Part shown: in pieces, positions 1 to 11,444 of the stretch
Position numbering within the stretch: position 1 is the first letter of the stretch
How the letters are laid out: each line of letters begins with the position of its first letter
Origin: Urechis unicinctus
Lineage: Eukaryota > Annelida > Polychaeta > Xenopneusta > Urechidae
DNA: 64,000 nucleotides
Assembly (NCBI GenBank): GCA_034190875.2
Contig: CM067356.1
Location: 28,293,842-28,357,841, forward strand
Direction: 5' to 3'
The notes under the pieces: model-generated
What the model was told of the DNA's origin: nothing
The model's database searches: none
What the model saw: only the letters and a program-made list of their open reading frames with translations
Translations under genes and position numbers: made by a program

Positions 1-2129
1 GTAGTTTTTTTCGTAATCCATATTCATGCTTATATAGAAGTCTAAATTTCATCGGGAAGGACACAGTTCTGTTGTACTTAAATGTTTCAGTTACCTTTTA
101 GAAAATATGATGCATGGCCACTCTTTTTAAAAGTTCTGCTGGTTGGCAGAGCTTATCACAGACCTCTTTCCATTCATCTGCTGGTAAACATTACATTGTA
201 CATTTCCTATTTAACAAGCTACCATCCCTAAAGTTCACATGGACTCTTTTTACCCCTGAGTTAATAGGATAAAACCTCTTAGAAATACATTCACACTTTG
301 CTGAAAACGCACCAGAGATATAACTTTTTTGGAGCATGAACCTTAATACAGATGAGTTTTAAACTTACTAAACATGCTGTGGGGCTATCGTATGCTGTCC
401 TGTCCACGCCCACAAAACATTCTTAAGCATTGCATTGTCAGTCAACAAGTCTTGTTTAGCTAATGGTGCATTAATTGTAAGCAAGCTTTAATTTTACCTA
501 GTCCTCTCCATAGTCCAGTTCATCCACAAATGTAACAGCGAGTGACGGCAAAACATGGAGTTTGTGGACATAATAGACATGCGCTGTGCTATCAATTCCG
601 TTTTGTTTTAGATAGAAGCACTAAAACAAGAACTTGAATCATTCTGATCTAAAAAACTAAGTCGTACCTTCACATCGTCAATGAGCTGATCGTGGTCACA
701 GCGTTCAAACTGTAGCAAGCACTGACTATGTCGTTTCTCCCCGGATTTTCTCACAACGTGTTCCTTGCTTTTTCGGTCACTTGTAGGTGCGTGGTTAATA
801 ATAACCGGTACAATAAGCCCTAAAGCTCTAGAGTAAGTTACTTGAAGTGTAACTCACCCGTCTAATACATTTAAACTTACGATGAAATATAATGGTGTAC
901 TTTGAGCCTTTGTCTGGTTCAAGGTTTCAGTGCCTCCGTATACCAATATATAAGATTGACGAGGCTCTAGCAAGTAGTTGCAGATAATGTTCCTGGGTAG
1001 ACACCATGTTGCAGGAATTTACGAATATTATATTTTGTATGAATAAAAACCGGTTTGAGCCGAACGCGAAGTAAAGAAGGTCGAACTATCACACTGATGT
1101 CATGTTACAATCCACGGGTCTAGATTCGACAACAGTCTGTTTTCGTTGTTTTCCGGAAAAATAGTTTCACAAAATAAGTTTGATTTTGGCTTTAAGTTTG
1201 ATTATGCCCCTTTATACAGGCTTCATTTCAACAGTAAACAAACGTCCAATATCATATTCTTGAAACTGTGACATATGCGTATAGCTTTTATTCACCGAAA
1301 TAACTCATGAAAATGTTTTAATCACAACCTGGATGGCTTAGCTGTCCATAGGTGCATCAATGTCTACCAATAAACCCATCTTAGACTTTATCTATTCTGC
1401 TCGACTTTAAAATAAGCAGTATCTAAATATCGTTCTACTATCTGTGATAACTTTGTCAATGGAATACCTTTTGAACGTGTTACATTTCGTGTAAATGTCA
1501 GCCATGTGACCCATTTATCGGATATATTAATGATGCGCATCATAAATGCACCAAACACGTTTAAGGGACTGTTCGATCTAGGGTTGTTGTTGTATATCTC
1601 ACTCGGGGAGCTCCAAGAAAATCAGATGTACACAAGACAGTTACAAATACTTTGACTATCGATTGAATGCTGGCGTTGAATCATGTATATAGAATTTGCT
1701 TATCCCTCTTGCGACGTCCCGCAAGGCAACATGACATTCCTCCAACATGTCATAAACATTTATACCGTTTGTTTATTTATAGATGCCTATATATGTATCA
1801 TATGGCAGAATAAGCTGTCTTTAGCGGATACTTTTAACAAACCCGACATGTGGACTGAACATCCATATCTAACACTGAATTATGTTGCGGTGGTTTAGTT
1901 AACCCGAATATGTGACAATCGAGTTTGTTTTCAGGCCTTTGTACAATTGGATCGGAACCTTTTACATTAGATTTGCAAACAAGACAAAATATTGCAGAGA
2001 ATAAGCTGTCAAATGAATATGTCTTCTTTGTTTATAAGGAAACACACATTGCCATTTGCCAGTAAATTACTATCATTGTGTTAGTTGCGTGGATATCGTC
2101 CCTATACCGTAGCAAACTACATTAGCGTC
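1..2129. other. Noncoding DNA, no gene recognised
   Basis: AT-rich sequence with stops in all frames. The one frame near 1,683-1,898 has no recognisable motif and looks like chance. I see no RNA gene, tandem repeat or transposon end here. Confidence 0.6.
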
Positions 2130-2205
2130 TGACACGCATCACCGAGTTTGATGAAAATAAAAAAAACCAAGATGCTAGCCGGGTCTATAGAATGCCTGCT
2201 ATATC
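2130..2205 (+). repeat. Dispersed direct repeat, copy 1
   Basis: About 75 bases starting near GACACGCATCACCGAGTTTG and running through GATGCTAGCCGGGTCTATAG to GAATGCCTGCTATA. They recur almost unchanged, in the same orientation, at 4,922-4,999. The first part of the motif appears a third time near 4,807. No inverted ends or coding capacity are visible, so this is most simply a piece of an unclassified dispersed repeat family. Confidence 0.75.
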
Positions 2206-4921
2206 AATCAGGAAATCATGAGCATGTATTTAAATCAACTTCTTATATTCCGCCGCAAATATGTACATACTAATGACAAAACCAATATGATTCAGATTGT
2301 TCTTTTAACATCAAATAAGGGTAGATTAGATGTCCGACAGTGTCTTAAAAATGGGGTAAATTCAGCCCAACAAGACGTCTGAGTAAGTATGTATTTTACC
2401 GTCCGATCGGGGCTAGGCCTTGGGTAGATACTGATATATGCGAATTCGTTCAAACGTTCATAAAAAAATATTGTAGCTAATAAATCGTCACATAAATTTA
2501 TAAAAAAAGTGTCAATAGTAATTGGCTTTGTTTTTATGTATTGGCTCTATCAAAAAGTCGTTAAATTGTAATAATACAGCGGTATTTTTTAGTACATCCC
2601 ATCGCCGATCGATCTTTTACCATTGAGCCACGCGCTTTTGTTTACATTTTAGCTTCCACGAAACCACTTGGCGCGCTGGTCGCGAGCTTCACAACAGAAA
2701 CAACCGAGTCGGGTATGTTATTAAACAAGATCTTTGATGTCATCACGAAACCCTGTCTTGAAATCCTCATATGGGTTGAAGAGAATAAATCAGTTTCTCA
2801 TTATTCAAATTAGACCTAGTTGGAATACAGTGCATGGTTTACGAAGATCTGATTACAGTAACTAGCTATGCAAAGATAATCCAGGAACAATTCATCCCGA
2901 GCAAATCATCCGTCACGTCGTATGACAAAGGTAAGAAATGTAGGTGGTAAGAGAGCACCACCTGGTTAAGCTCATAGGGAATTATATCAATCAAATGATT
3001 GACGCCTGATTAAACGTCAATTATCGAGTTTAATGCACTGACCTATGTAATAAAGGCCATGCTAAGCCTAATAAATCATGATCAACCACATGATAGCCGT
3101 CCATCATGGTAAGCTAGGTTTTATGATTCAATGCTGTTGAGTGGCCATTGAGCCGTTTCCTAGAGACTGTAATATTATCAATTGAATGACATGGTGCGTA
3201 CTGTGCAACAATAAGAGAGCGCATCTGGTTAGCCTGATGATAGTGATGTGAACGTAATATTAGGTGGCCAAATCTATATGTGAGGTACAGCAAATGACTT
3301 TTTCATGATAACTTGTCCATAATCGAATAGAAAGTAAAGGTGTGAACATGTATTAGCCACGAGACATCAAAGCAACTCATAATCGATTTAGACCCCATGA
3401 TTCCATCGGACAGGTTTATTGAGTGCCATCAGGAGCGAAGGCAAAACACTTAAATAACTGAAATTCTTTTACCAATACAAGTGGTCCACATTGCGCCCAT
3501 CGAGATCGGAGATACTGTGCCATCGCCATTGGAGGATACTATTCGCATTCATTCTCACAAGCGGTATATGGGCTATATGGCATTGCCAGTGAACGATATT
3601 CAATGCAAGGGTCACGTAGCGCGAGGACATAATACGTGTGCATCATTATAATTTGCAGCTGCGCTGGGGACAATACAATGCAAGACTACTAGGAAAGGTT
3701 GAATACCCTGGCTGCATAACAGAAAATCTTGCCAAGCTAAGGATGTCAATAGTGTCTATTGTTGTCAAATATATAGCAATTGTCCCCGTGAATACACACC
3801 AGCTCTGTGCTATCATTAGGGACAATCCCTGCTGAATATGGTTGGATAACAGACCGGACTGCTGGTAATTTCCAACTTAATCCCGACAAGGCTATTCATT
3901 GGTGGCACTGGCCGCTGGAGTAGACAGGCTTGGGGGGAAGTTTATCATTGTGAGTCCGTTCGGCTCACTGTGTGCCTTCAAAAGCGATCAAGGCCTTTGC
4001 ATATACATATCGCGAGAAACCTTGCTTTCGCAGGCGATATCAGAGTTGACAAGCCTGTGAATGCAGACAGTCAATCATTTATAGCATTGCGCATGAGTAC
4101 ACGCCACAAACTATTCCTGATCTGATTAAATTAGAGTCACTTCGTATCATTAGATATACAGGTACAGCATCATAAAGAAATATATAATTGAACATTACAA
4201 CACGCTTTGCGAATTCCGTACAGCAGCCGATATTGTCTACAGCACATTGTAAACCAATGCTCGCGGACGGCGGATAGCCTGTGAACACATGCATGCTCAT
4301 GCACTGCGATATTCCTTCAAGGTATAGCGTTTGACTGCTGTATTTGATGTTTGTACTGAAAAGAAAAGATAAACATCACAGGACATAACCGGCTGAACTT
4401 TTGCCATATAGCTTCTCACCGACCATATTGCAGACGCAGCTGTCATGCGGCGGCGCTCTCCAAAAGCGACATCAGTGCTCAAAGTTTGCATTGGACGATT
4501 CTGGGCTGTAGATCGTTGCTGACATTTGAGCAAGATGCTTAGTCCATCGCTTGTTACATATAATAGTCCTTCACAAGTGAACCAATTATCAGGGCTGCAG
4601 AAGCATTTGGTTAATCTGGTTATGAGTGTGTATGCTGTGCTCGCCTGGTATTTGCAGGCTTGTAAGGAAATAAATATATGATATATCCCGGTTCCAATCT
4701 CCATGGCATTCCAAAGTAGCATCAATGAATTTGGTGGCAATAATGCGCGTCACAATACTCAAAGAAGTAGGACGAAACAAGTGTTTATTACAGAGACACT
4801 GGAATCTCGACACGCATCACGAGTCCGGACATGTTTACTGTGTACCTCAACGTACAGTAAGACCTACTTTTGACAGCCCAGTACATCCCTTCTTCACTCG
4901 TCCACTTGTGGTGAATATGCG
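2206..4921. other. Noncoding DNA, no gene recognised
   Basis: No convincing gene. The longest frame (4,297-4,740, minus strand, 147 residues) has no recognisable domain, is cysteine-rich in an irregular way and overlaps other equally long frames, so it is treated as chance. Short related phrases such as GAGAGC...CTGGTTA recur near 2,950 and 3,215, suggesting old repeat material. Confidence 0.5.
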
Positions 4922-4999
4922 TCGACACGCATCACGAGTTTGATGAAAATAAAAAACAACCAAGATGCTAGCCGGGTCTATAGAATGCCTGCTATACCT
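4922..4999 (+). repeat. Dispersed direct repeat, copy 2
   Basis: Same ~75-base unit as at 2,130-2,205, in direct orientation and about 2.8 kb away. The two copies differ at a few positions and in the length of an internal A-run. Similarity stops soon after CCTGCTATA, so this edge probably marks one end of the repeat unit. Confidence 0.75.
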
Positions 5000-5224
5000 A
5001 CCGACGAAGAATGCAACGCTGCCAACATCGTCTCCAGCGCCTTGTATACAAATGTTCGCTTAAAGTCGCAGAAACGATACCATGCTTAACCCACTATCTA
5101 GGCTCTTTTCAATGATCAGGTGTTTGTCATATTCGGTTAGCAACTCAAGCGATACACATTTGCTCTTCAGCAGCGCATCTCATGATAATCCAGGACTGGT
5201 ATAGTAGTTGACTTGGTCCAGACC
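5000..5224. other. Unassigned stretch left of the MITE
   Basis: Sits between the dispersed repeat and the MITE. Short stretches read like protein in more than one frame, so it may be decayed element DNA. I recognise no motif and cannot assign it. The canonical terminal inverted repeat of the Polinton is not visible here. Confidence 0.3.
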
Positions 5225-5432
5225 CAGGGGCGTCGCCAAAGGGGGGGTGTAGGGGGTTGTGACACCCCCCATTCAAACTGGCAGTCTGCGTCACAGTCGG
5301 CAAAATCCTGTCCAGTCGGCAAATTGAATGTTCCGCGCCAACCTATGGTGGCGCTACGCTTAGATAGTCATCCCGCAGTCGGCAAAATTTTAGTTACACC
5401 CCCCCAACCAAATCACCCTGGCGACGCCCCTG
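5225..5432. mobile_element. hAT-like MITE (non-autonomous DNA transposon)
   Basis: A 208-bp element with 14-bp perfect terminal inverted repeats: CAGGGGCGTCGCCA at the left end and its reverse complement TGGCGACGCCCCTG at the right. The interior has G- and C-runs and three copies of the phrase CAGTCGGCAAA. The CAGGGGCG terminus is typical of hAT-superfamily elements, which make 8-bp target duplications. The 8 bases on each side here (TCCAGACC and ATATCAAA) do not match, so the insertion is old, rearranged or differently bounded. It has no coding capacity. A frame that spans it is an artefact. It lies directly against the left edge of the visible Polinton polymerase. Confidence 0.75.
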
Positions 5433-7215
5433 ATATCAAACGCTGCCTATCTACTGATGCTTGCTCAATACGAAGCTGCCCTAACCCAGTTACAAGAGAA
5501 AATCAATGAAGCGTATCAACTTGATCCGGTCGTCAAGGGAGAACATCCATTGCAGAAATTACAGAAAAAATTCGACAACTATTTACATGTATTATCGAAT
5601 TATGACCTCAACGTTGTGAAAATACCGTTGACAACTTACCTGCAAGAACATTCATTGATCAAGTATACCATCAAACGAAATAACTCATTCATGTGCACTG
5701 AAACGGACCATGTACGGTTTTTGGATATCACCAACTTTATTGCACCTGGATATACATACGACAAATACCTACGAGCCTTTCAATGCGAACAGAAAAAGGG
5801 ATATTTCCCGTATGAATGGGTGACACTCGATCGTTTGAACCACACAGAATTACCACCCCATGCAGCTTTTTACAGTACGTTAAAACAAGAAAACATTACA
5901 GCTGACCAATACGCTGAATGTCAAGATGCGTGGGAAGCAGGTCATATGCAGACTTTTAAAGACTTTTTGATATATTACAACAATTTAGATGTCGAACCGT
6001 TTCTGGAAGCCATAGAGAAACAGAGTCGTTTTTACAGTGAGAGAGGTATAGATATGTTAAAGGATGGAATATCAGTGCCCGGATTAACCATGCGATATTT
6101 ATTTCAAGACTTGGAAGATTATTTTACCTTACCTGACGAAAAGATCAACGACATCTATTGGTTGATTAAAAATAGAATAGTGGGCGGACCCTCAATCATC
6201 TTTCATCGTTACCACGAAAAAGGAAAAACTTACATCAGGCGTGAACAGAACGGAAATGAAGCGAAGTTGTGTGAAGGAATCGTAGGTTACGATGCCAATG
6301 CGCTGTATCTGTGGGGGTTATCTCAACCCATGCCAGCCAACTTTCCGACCCGACGTCACGCGCCTGAGTTTAAACCAATTCAGACCCGAAAACGTGGTGT
6401 AGCGGATGAATGGTTGGCTTGGATAGCACACAGCTCACAAAATCAAATACAACATCGTCTAAACAGAGGGGAAAAACGAATTGGCGCCCGGCGATTACAC
6501 GTAGACGGTTGGTGCAAAGAAACGCAAACAGTATATCAGTTTCACGAATGTGTATGGCATGGCTGTCCGTGTCTGAAATTGACCCATAGCCCCATCAGTG
6601 GAAAACTAATGAGTGATTTATATACCGAAACAGAAAGAAATACCCAGTATTTGAGAGGATTAGGTTATGATGTCGTAGCTGTGTGGGATTGTGAATGGAC
6701 GAAAAAACGAAAAACAGACCCTCAGATCAAAGCGTTCACGTACAGTTGACCGCAACCACTACGAACCGGTTTGACGAAAAACAGCTCATAGAATGGCTGA
6801 AGTAGATATACACGTACCAGAAACCCTTAAAGACTATTTTAATGAAATGACCCCTATATTCAAAAACACTGAACTGACCCGAGGTGAAATCGGACCCTTT
6901 ATGCGAGACTATGCCGAACAACGGGACATTATGAAAGTAAGTACACAAGGTGACAAGTAGCGTGGGATCATAATGTATTTTGTTGCGATCACTATGATGT
7001 CATAACGATTTTCATTATTTATTTTCAAATAGACGGAATAGCGGACGTTGATAGGGAGCTACAAAGGTGTGAAAATATTGCTTGCTAGCCCACTACTGAA
7101 ATGGTACTTGGAACATGGCCTGGTGATCACAAAGATATACCAAACACTGGAGTATGAACCCACAGCCTGTTTCAAACGATTTGCCGAGACCGTATCAGAC
7201 GCCAGGCATGTACGA

Positions 7216-7221
7216 ATATAT

Positions 7222-7292
<71 letters not shown>

Positions 7293-7346
7293 ATACTCTT
7301 ATAGTTATATATGATATACTCTTATAGTTATATATGATATACTCTT
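7216..7346. repeat. TA microsatellite plus 23-bp tandem repeat
   Basis: A (TA)n tract from about 7,216 to 7,289 is followed by 2.6 copies of a 23-bp unit containing GATATACTCTTATAGTTAT (7,288-7,346). Both lie inside a noncoding stretch between polymerase coding segments. The unit probably grew out of the TA tract. Confidence 0.9.
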
Positions 7347-7466
7347 TCAAGCGTTGAATTTTATTTTTGATAATGTTCTTGTTTGTGTGTAGACGTGGGG
7401 GTGATGTCGACCCGAGTCAGACCGTTATAGCCGAAACTTTTAAGCTACTTGGAAATTCGGCCTATG

Positions 7467-7610
7467 GTAAATATACTAAAATTTATTATTGTAAAATATA
7501 TTGATTTAATTGTTACTTTCAAATTTATTTCAAATTTATGATTTAAAAAAAAATTGAAAAAAATACCCGTCAAGTGCTGTTGATTTATACTAATTTGTCT
7601 ATGTTTGTAG
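7467..7610 (+). other. Intron-like 144-bp insert in the polymerase gene
   Basis: This AT-rich, stop-filled stretch begins GTAAAT and ends TTTGTAG. The polymerase sequence resumes with a second GTAAAT, so the insert is bounded by a 6-bp direct repeat (7,467-7,472 and 7,611-7,616). It therefore has GT...AG borders. A TACTAAT branch-point-like motif lies about 20 bases before the AG. Bases 7,570-7,602 match 15,953-15,985, inside a minus-strand small gene of the same element, at 32 of 33 positions in direct orientation. I read it as an intron gained by insertion; that is inference. Confidence 0.6.
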
Positions 7611-8450
7611 GTAAATGCGTCACGGATAAAACTAAACACCGTGATGTCAGATACGCCGACTACCGAGAGGGTCAGAAATTGATCAACGACAAAAGATTTA
7701 GAGCCTTGAACGAATTAACCCCCAACCTATTTGAAATCGACATGGCCAAAACCACCATTAATCTCAACTTACCCCAACAAATAGGCTATTTTGTTTATCA
7801 ATACGCCAAATTAAGAATGCTGGAATTTTACTATGATTTTATTGAGTATGTCGCGAGATGTGATTTTGCTTGTGTACAGATGGACACTGATAGTAGTTAT
7901 ATCGCTCTTAGTAGTAGTCATCTAACAGATGTCATCAAACCCAACATGAAAGAACAATTTTACAGAGAATACCCTCAGTGGTTGCCAACTGTAGCGTGTG
8001 ATGATCACAACAAAGACTTTATACAGTGTAAAACGAACGGAACCCCGTGGGTACCTCAACCGTGCTGTGTGACCCGCCAAAAATATGATAAACGTACCCC
8101 GGGGTTATTTAAAGAGGAGTGGAGTGGAGATGGTTTTATCGGACTGTGCAGTAAAACCTATTACTGTTATGGAACTACCGATAAAGCCTCGTGTAAAGGA
8201 CTCAATAAGCATCAAAACCACCTGAACAAGGAGAAATATATGAATGTGCTGAGAGAACAAAAATCAGGTCGCGGTGTGAACCGTGGCTTTCGCATTAACA
8301 ATAACACAATGTATTCGTATACGCAAATTAGAGATGGATTAAGTTATTTTTACCCCAAGAGAATTGTGAATGCAGACGGTGTAAGCACTAAACCTTTAGA
8401 TGTGTGATACATTAATATGCTATTTAAGAAATTGATATGTGTTATTATGT

Positions 8451-8456
8451 AATAAA
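8451..8456 (+). terminator. AATAAA polyadenylation signal after the polymerase
   Basis: AATAAA lies about 45 bases beyond the end of the polymerase gene, in the 163-base gap between convergent genes. A second AATAAA follows at 8,536-8,541. Position fits a 3' end signal; use is inferred. Confidence 0.45.
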
Positions 8457-8569
8457 TTGAAGTGAAGGTGTTATGTAATCGATGGATGTGCGCTCTGTAA
8501 GAAATTGATGTTTAAAGGCTGTGAGAGAAACTAAGAATAAAAAACGTCGTACATTTTCAACACGCGTTG

Positions 8570-8575
8570 TTTATT
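8570..8575 (-). terminator. AATAAA overlapping the protease stop codon
   Basis: On the minus strand the sequence reads GCAAATAAACAACG, so the TAA stop of the protease lies inside AATAAA. This would serve as polyadenylation signal for the minus-strand block. Such stop/signal overlap is common in compact DNA viruses and keeps the convergent gap short. Confidence 0.45.
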
Positions 8576-9014
8576 TGCCTTGAATTAAACATGTCACCAG
8601 CTTATCATTGGTTGAATAATCGTCGGTAAATACAGCCAGCAATTGGTTCAAACTTATTCCACGACATCGTCTCTTTAAATAATACAAACAATAAAGTCCA
8701 CAAGTATTGGAATTAAAGTCTTGTAATGGCTTTGTATTATAAGTCCAGTTCACACAATGCTTGGTCAAGAACTTCACAAATACGTTATGAATAGGAGGTA
8801 GTCCGTAAGAATCAAAATATTCGCCTCGTTCATTATGATCAATGAAAATAGCAATCCAGTGTTTGCCTTTTTTGGAAGCTGGATCCGTATTACAAACGAA
8901 ACCGCTGGGGTAGTTGACATGGCGGGGTAATTTATTCCGCGCAAACACTCCGCGCACAGTAGCTCGAGTGAAAGCGTCTTTTTGTAAGAGCTCGTGTAAT
9001 TGCCTGGTATCCAT
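8571..9014 (-). CDS. PRO: Adenovirus-type cysteine protease (maturation protease)
   Basis: A 147-residue open frame matching the C5/Ulp1-like cysteine protease that Polintons share with adenoviruses, thought to process virion proteins. Catalytic residues are visible in the expected order: His52 in GKHWIAIF, Asp68 in YFDSYG, Gln98 in LQDFNSNTCG and Cys105 in the same motif, with Cys109 following. The length is close to family size but on the short side. The start ATG is preceded by only two bases after the capsid gene's stop, so the genes are packed head to tail. The frame is open and all key residues are present, while neighbours are broken. It is convergent with the polymerase. Confidence 0.9.
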   Translation of the reverse strand: MDTRQLHELLQKDAFTRATVRGVFARNKLPRHVNYPSGFVCNTDPASKKGKHWIAIFIDHNERGEYFDSYGLPPIHNVFVKFLTKHCVNWTYNTKPLQDFNSNTCGLYCLYYLKRRCRGISLNQLLAVFTDDYSTNDKLVTCLIQGK

Positions 9015-9016
9015 TG

Positions 9017-10222
9017 TTAGGCAGCGTAATCAAACAGAACGTTACGGTTTCGGTCAATTTGAATCATATTTTCAAATTGGTCGGGGGTCAGATCAAAAGC
9101 GAATAGTGTATAGCCATTGGGATAATCACTCCAACTTATGGCATTGCCTTCGTCTTGATAGAGTTGTCCAGTGCTAATGGATAAATTAGCATAACTGCGG
9201 GTGTATATATGGTGATTAAAATCGGGCTGTAATGGTTTTGCGGGTACTTGTTGCCCGTCAACATACAGAGCTAAAAATGTGAGGTCGTTATGCTTAAAGT
9301 TGAAGGGGTTCTGAGTGTAATGACCGTTGAACGCCCTATTATCAACACTAGCAACTACAATTCGTTTGGGTAACTGACCCAAAAATAAATTTTCTTGATT
9401 GATCGTCATAGCTCTTTGAGATGCAGAAAACACTTCGGTTTCTATAAGTCTTATGGGGTATTTAGCTGGGCCTCGTTCTAAAGCCTTAATGTGAGCTAGT
9501 TGCACGGTGGGGTTCAACTTTATTTTGCGTACGAATAAGGTCACGGATTGCAGAACTATTTTAGGGGCAAATCCCTCTGCAGGATTGGCCATAAGGGCAA
9601 AGCTGTCACCGCTGCGTACTAATCGCAACTTCAAATCTACGCCGTTTAATAAATAGCGTTCTTGACTAAATAAATCTAAATGTTATTTGCCCATCATATC
9701 CACAATGCGACTCTCTTGAGCTCGTTCCTTTCTAGCTATCATCCCCTTGTTGTGAGTACCACCCACGGCGTCCATGTGTTGCAGGGTGTCTTTGTACCAT
9801 AAACTAGCTGTTAACTGAGAGTTTTTGGCTTCCGAACCATAGCTCAATAGAGTTTCCATATAAGCGCGATACGGGTATGTGTTTGTCGAGGAGGACACAA
9901 GGTTTTTGTTGAGAGAGACATCGACTTGGGAAAAGAGTGAGTGTAACCAGAGGTTAACGGGTGCTACAGCACTGTCAGCCTCCAAAACCTCCCCATCCTT
10001 TTTAACCACTTTGGCATTCTCTTGTAAATACGTGTCGTTCAGATCGATATAATCATCACCCGACCCACTGATGTAGAATTCGACTGGACCCAAACCTAAA
10101 GCAGCTACCGGATGGAATTCGATCCACGATCCATGATCGACACTGCTTTGAGTTGGGGGAATCGAAAATAGGTCTAATTCACTTTTGACACAGGGACAAG
10201 ATTGGGGGTGTACCAGTGCCAT
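9017..10222 (-). pseudogene. MCP: Polinton major capsid protein (double jelly-roll), fossil
   Basis: Remains of the double jelly-roll major capsid protein of Polintons. The N-terminal part shows LDLFSIPPTQSS, then DDYIDLNDTYL and the very conserved VNLWLHSLFSQVDVSLN with PYRAYMETLLSYGS. The C-terminal part shows NPFNFKHNDLTFLALYVDGQ and a YTLFAFDLT ending, typical of the second jelly roll. In a live element it would form the hexameric capsid shell. It is broken, with about one break. It follows the basic protein gene with a gap of only three bases and precedes the protease by two, consistent with a co-transcribed structural block. Confidence 0.85.
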
Positions 10223-10225
10223 GAT

Positions 10226-10630
10226 CTAACCGAAAATATCTTTTAGCAACCTCCGAGTTGTTCCACGACGACCGCGTGAACTACTGTTCCTACCTCGTGC
10301 GAGTTGTTTTATAGAGAATGGTGGTCGGCGACGCGGTTGTTTGGGTGGAACTATTTGATCGAACACTTCCTCTCCGGTTTGTAACAATCGTTTCTTAGCC
10401 GACTGTTTCAGAGACTTCCCTCCCAACAAATCTCCAACCACCCTCACTCCTGTTTTCAAGGCGTGTTTTTTAACGACAGGTAAAACTTTTCAAACCAGCG
10501 GTAACACCATTTTAGCCAGACCACCAACCACATTACCAAGGCCGTGTCCACGTTGACTTCTGGCACCGGAAAACACGGGGAGCCCTCCACCCGCTTGGTT
10601 CAGGTAATACGGGGTGTAAATATCAGCCAT
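10226..10630 (-). pseudogene. Small basic virion-like protein, fossil
   Basis: The gene begins MADIYTPYYLNQAGGGLPVF, followed by a Gly-rich GLGNVVGGL stretch and a strongly basic tail (KKRLLQTG, QPRRRPPFS, SSRGRRGTTRR). Polintons carry a gene of this form next to the capsid gene. The mix of a hydrophobic glycine-rich segment and basic tail recalls adenoviral core/minor proteins, so a role in binding DNA or the inner capsid is likely but not shown. It is broken, with about one break. It sits between the penton-like pair and the major capsid gene. Confidence 0.55.
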
Positions 10631-10635
10631 GGTTT

Positions 10636-11425
10636 TCAAAATATAGCTTTCTTGATTTTACGGAAATGTAACGTCACTGTCACTTTACCAGATTCGAATG
10701 GAATGGGTCGACCTGTGTCATCTCTTATATCGATTTCTATAGTAGAAAAAGTCTTGGTGGCTATCGGGTAATAAAATATCTTTTTATACGTGGAGTTGAT
10801 CAACTGCCCGCGACGATCGTGATCGATTGGAATAATACGCAGAAGGGGGACCACAGTGTCTCCTACCACCTGAGCTTCGATGAGATTACAATAGTCCGTA
10901 CAAGCCTCGATCAGGGTCAACAACTTGACTGTTCTCAAAAATCCCCATTTCAAAACCGATTCTTTGACGCAACCCCTCGTCCATGTAAACTACAACTGAC
11001 TCATTGTCTAGGGTCATAGTTGCTGTCTGTCGTGTTTGATTGTAGGTGAGACGCACTCGCTCCTCATTTTGCTCCTTTAACTTGGCTGCAAAGGCTTCTA
11101 TCAACGATCCGGTCGTATAAAAACCAGGGGTAATGTGAAAATATTTGGGACGGGCCTCTGCAAATTCACTCACAATGTCATATCGCTCACTGCAACAGAT
11201 ATCCGGGGGGAGATTGAGCGCACCAGCCACACGATCCATAACGACCAACCCCTCGTCCTCAGTAACATTGTACCACGTGTAAGGGTACTGAATTTCCGCT
11301 AATCCCACTTCCCAAGCCCCTTCCAACTGTACAGCTTTGGGGAGTCGAGTTAAGTAACGTGTCAACGTGTTGTTGGGGTGATAATTCATTGAACTGTTGG
11401 AAGGTAGGGTCAGAAAGAAACTCAT
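10636..11425 (-). pseudogene. Penton-like minor capsid protein, copy 1, fossil
   Basis: Starts MSFFLTLPSNSSMNY, then NTLTRYLTRLPKAVQLEG and WEVGLAEIQYPYTWYN, the hallmark N-terminus of a conserved Polinton structural protein, probably the minor (penton-type) capsid protein. The C-terminal part with FYYPIATKTFSTIEIDI and VTVTLHFRK matches copy 2 as well. It is a tandem duplicate of 11,445-12,230, in the same orientation and 19 bases downstream of it. It is broken, with about one break, while its sister is open. The penton assignment is from recall and gene order. Confidence 0.65.
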
Positions 11426-11444
11426 GATGGTGATGCCATGAAAC

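Larger units (their letters stand above)
5457..8407 (+). pseudogene. pPolB: Polinton protein-primed DNA polymerase B, fossil
   Basis: Remains of the replicative protein-primed family B polymerase (DNA_pol_B_2 type), which copies the linear element from a terminal protein. Visible marks in order are an exonuclease region (Exo II-like near 5,725 and Exo III-like YYNNLDVEPF near 5,970), motif A YDANALYLW near 6,290, and the family's insert with VDGWC and HECVWHGC near 6,500-6,570. Motif B LLGNSAYG follows near 7,445, and motif C MDTDSS near 7,880. The coding stretches are separated by short noncoding stretches with intron-like borders, one filled by a TA microsatellite. Some Polinton polymerase genes are interrupted by introns, so not every interruption need be damage. 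The gene is nevertheless broken, with a few breaks, and incomplete at its left. It is the only gene on this strand and converges on the protease. Confidence 0.88.

Noticed and set aside
4297-4740. 147-residue minus-strand frame
   Set aside because: No recognisable domain; overlapping frames of similar size on both strands suggest chance.
4900-5224. Left terminal inverted repeat of the Polinton
   Set aside because: No inverted match to the 16,740-17,050 region could be found by eye.
5213-5509. A 98-residue frame across the MITE
   Set aside because: It reads straight through both inverted repeats of the MITE and has the composition of its G/C-runs; not a gene.
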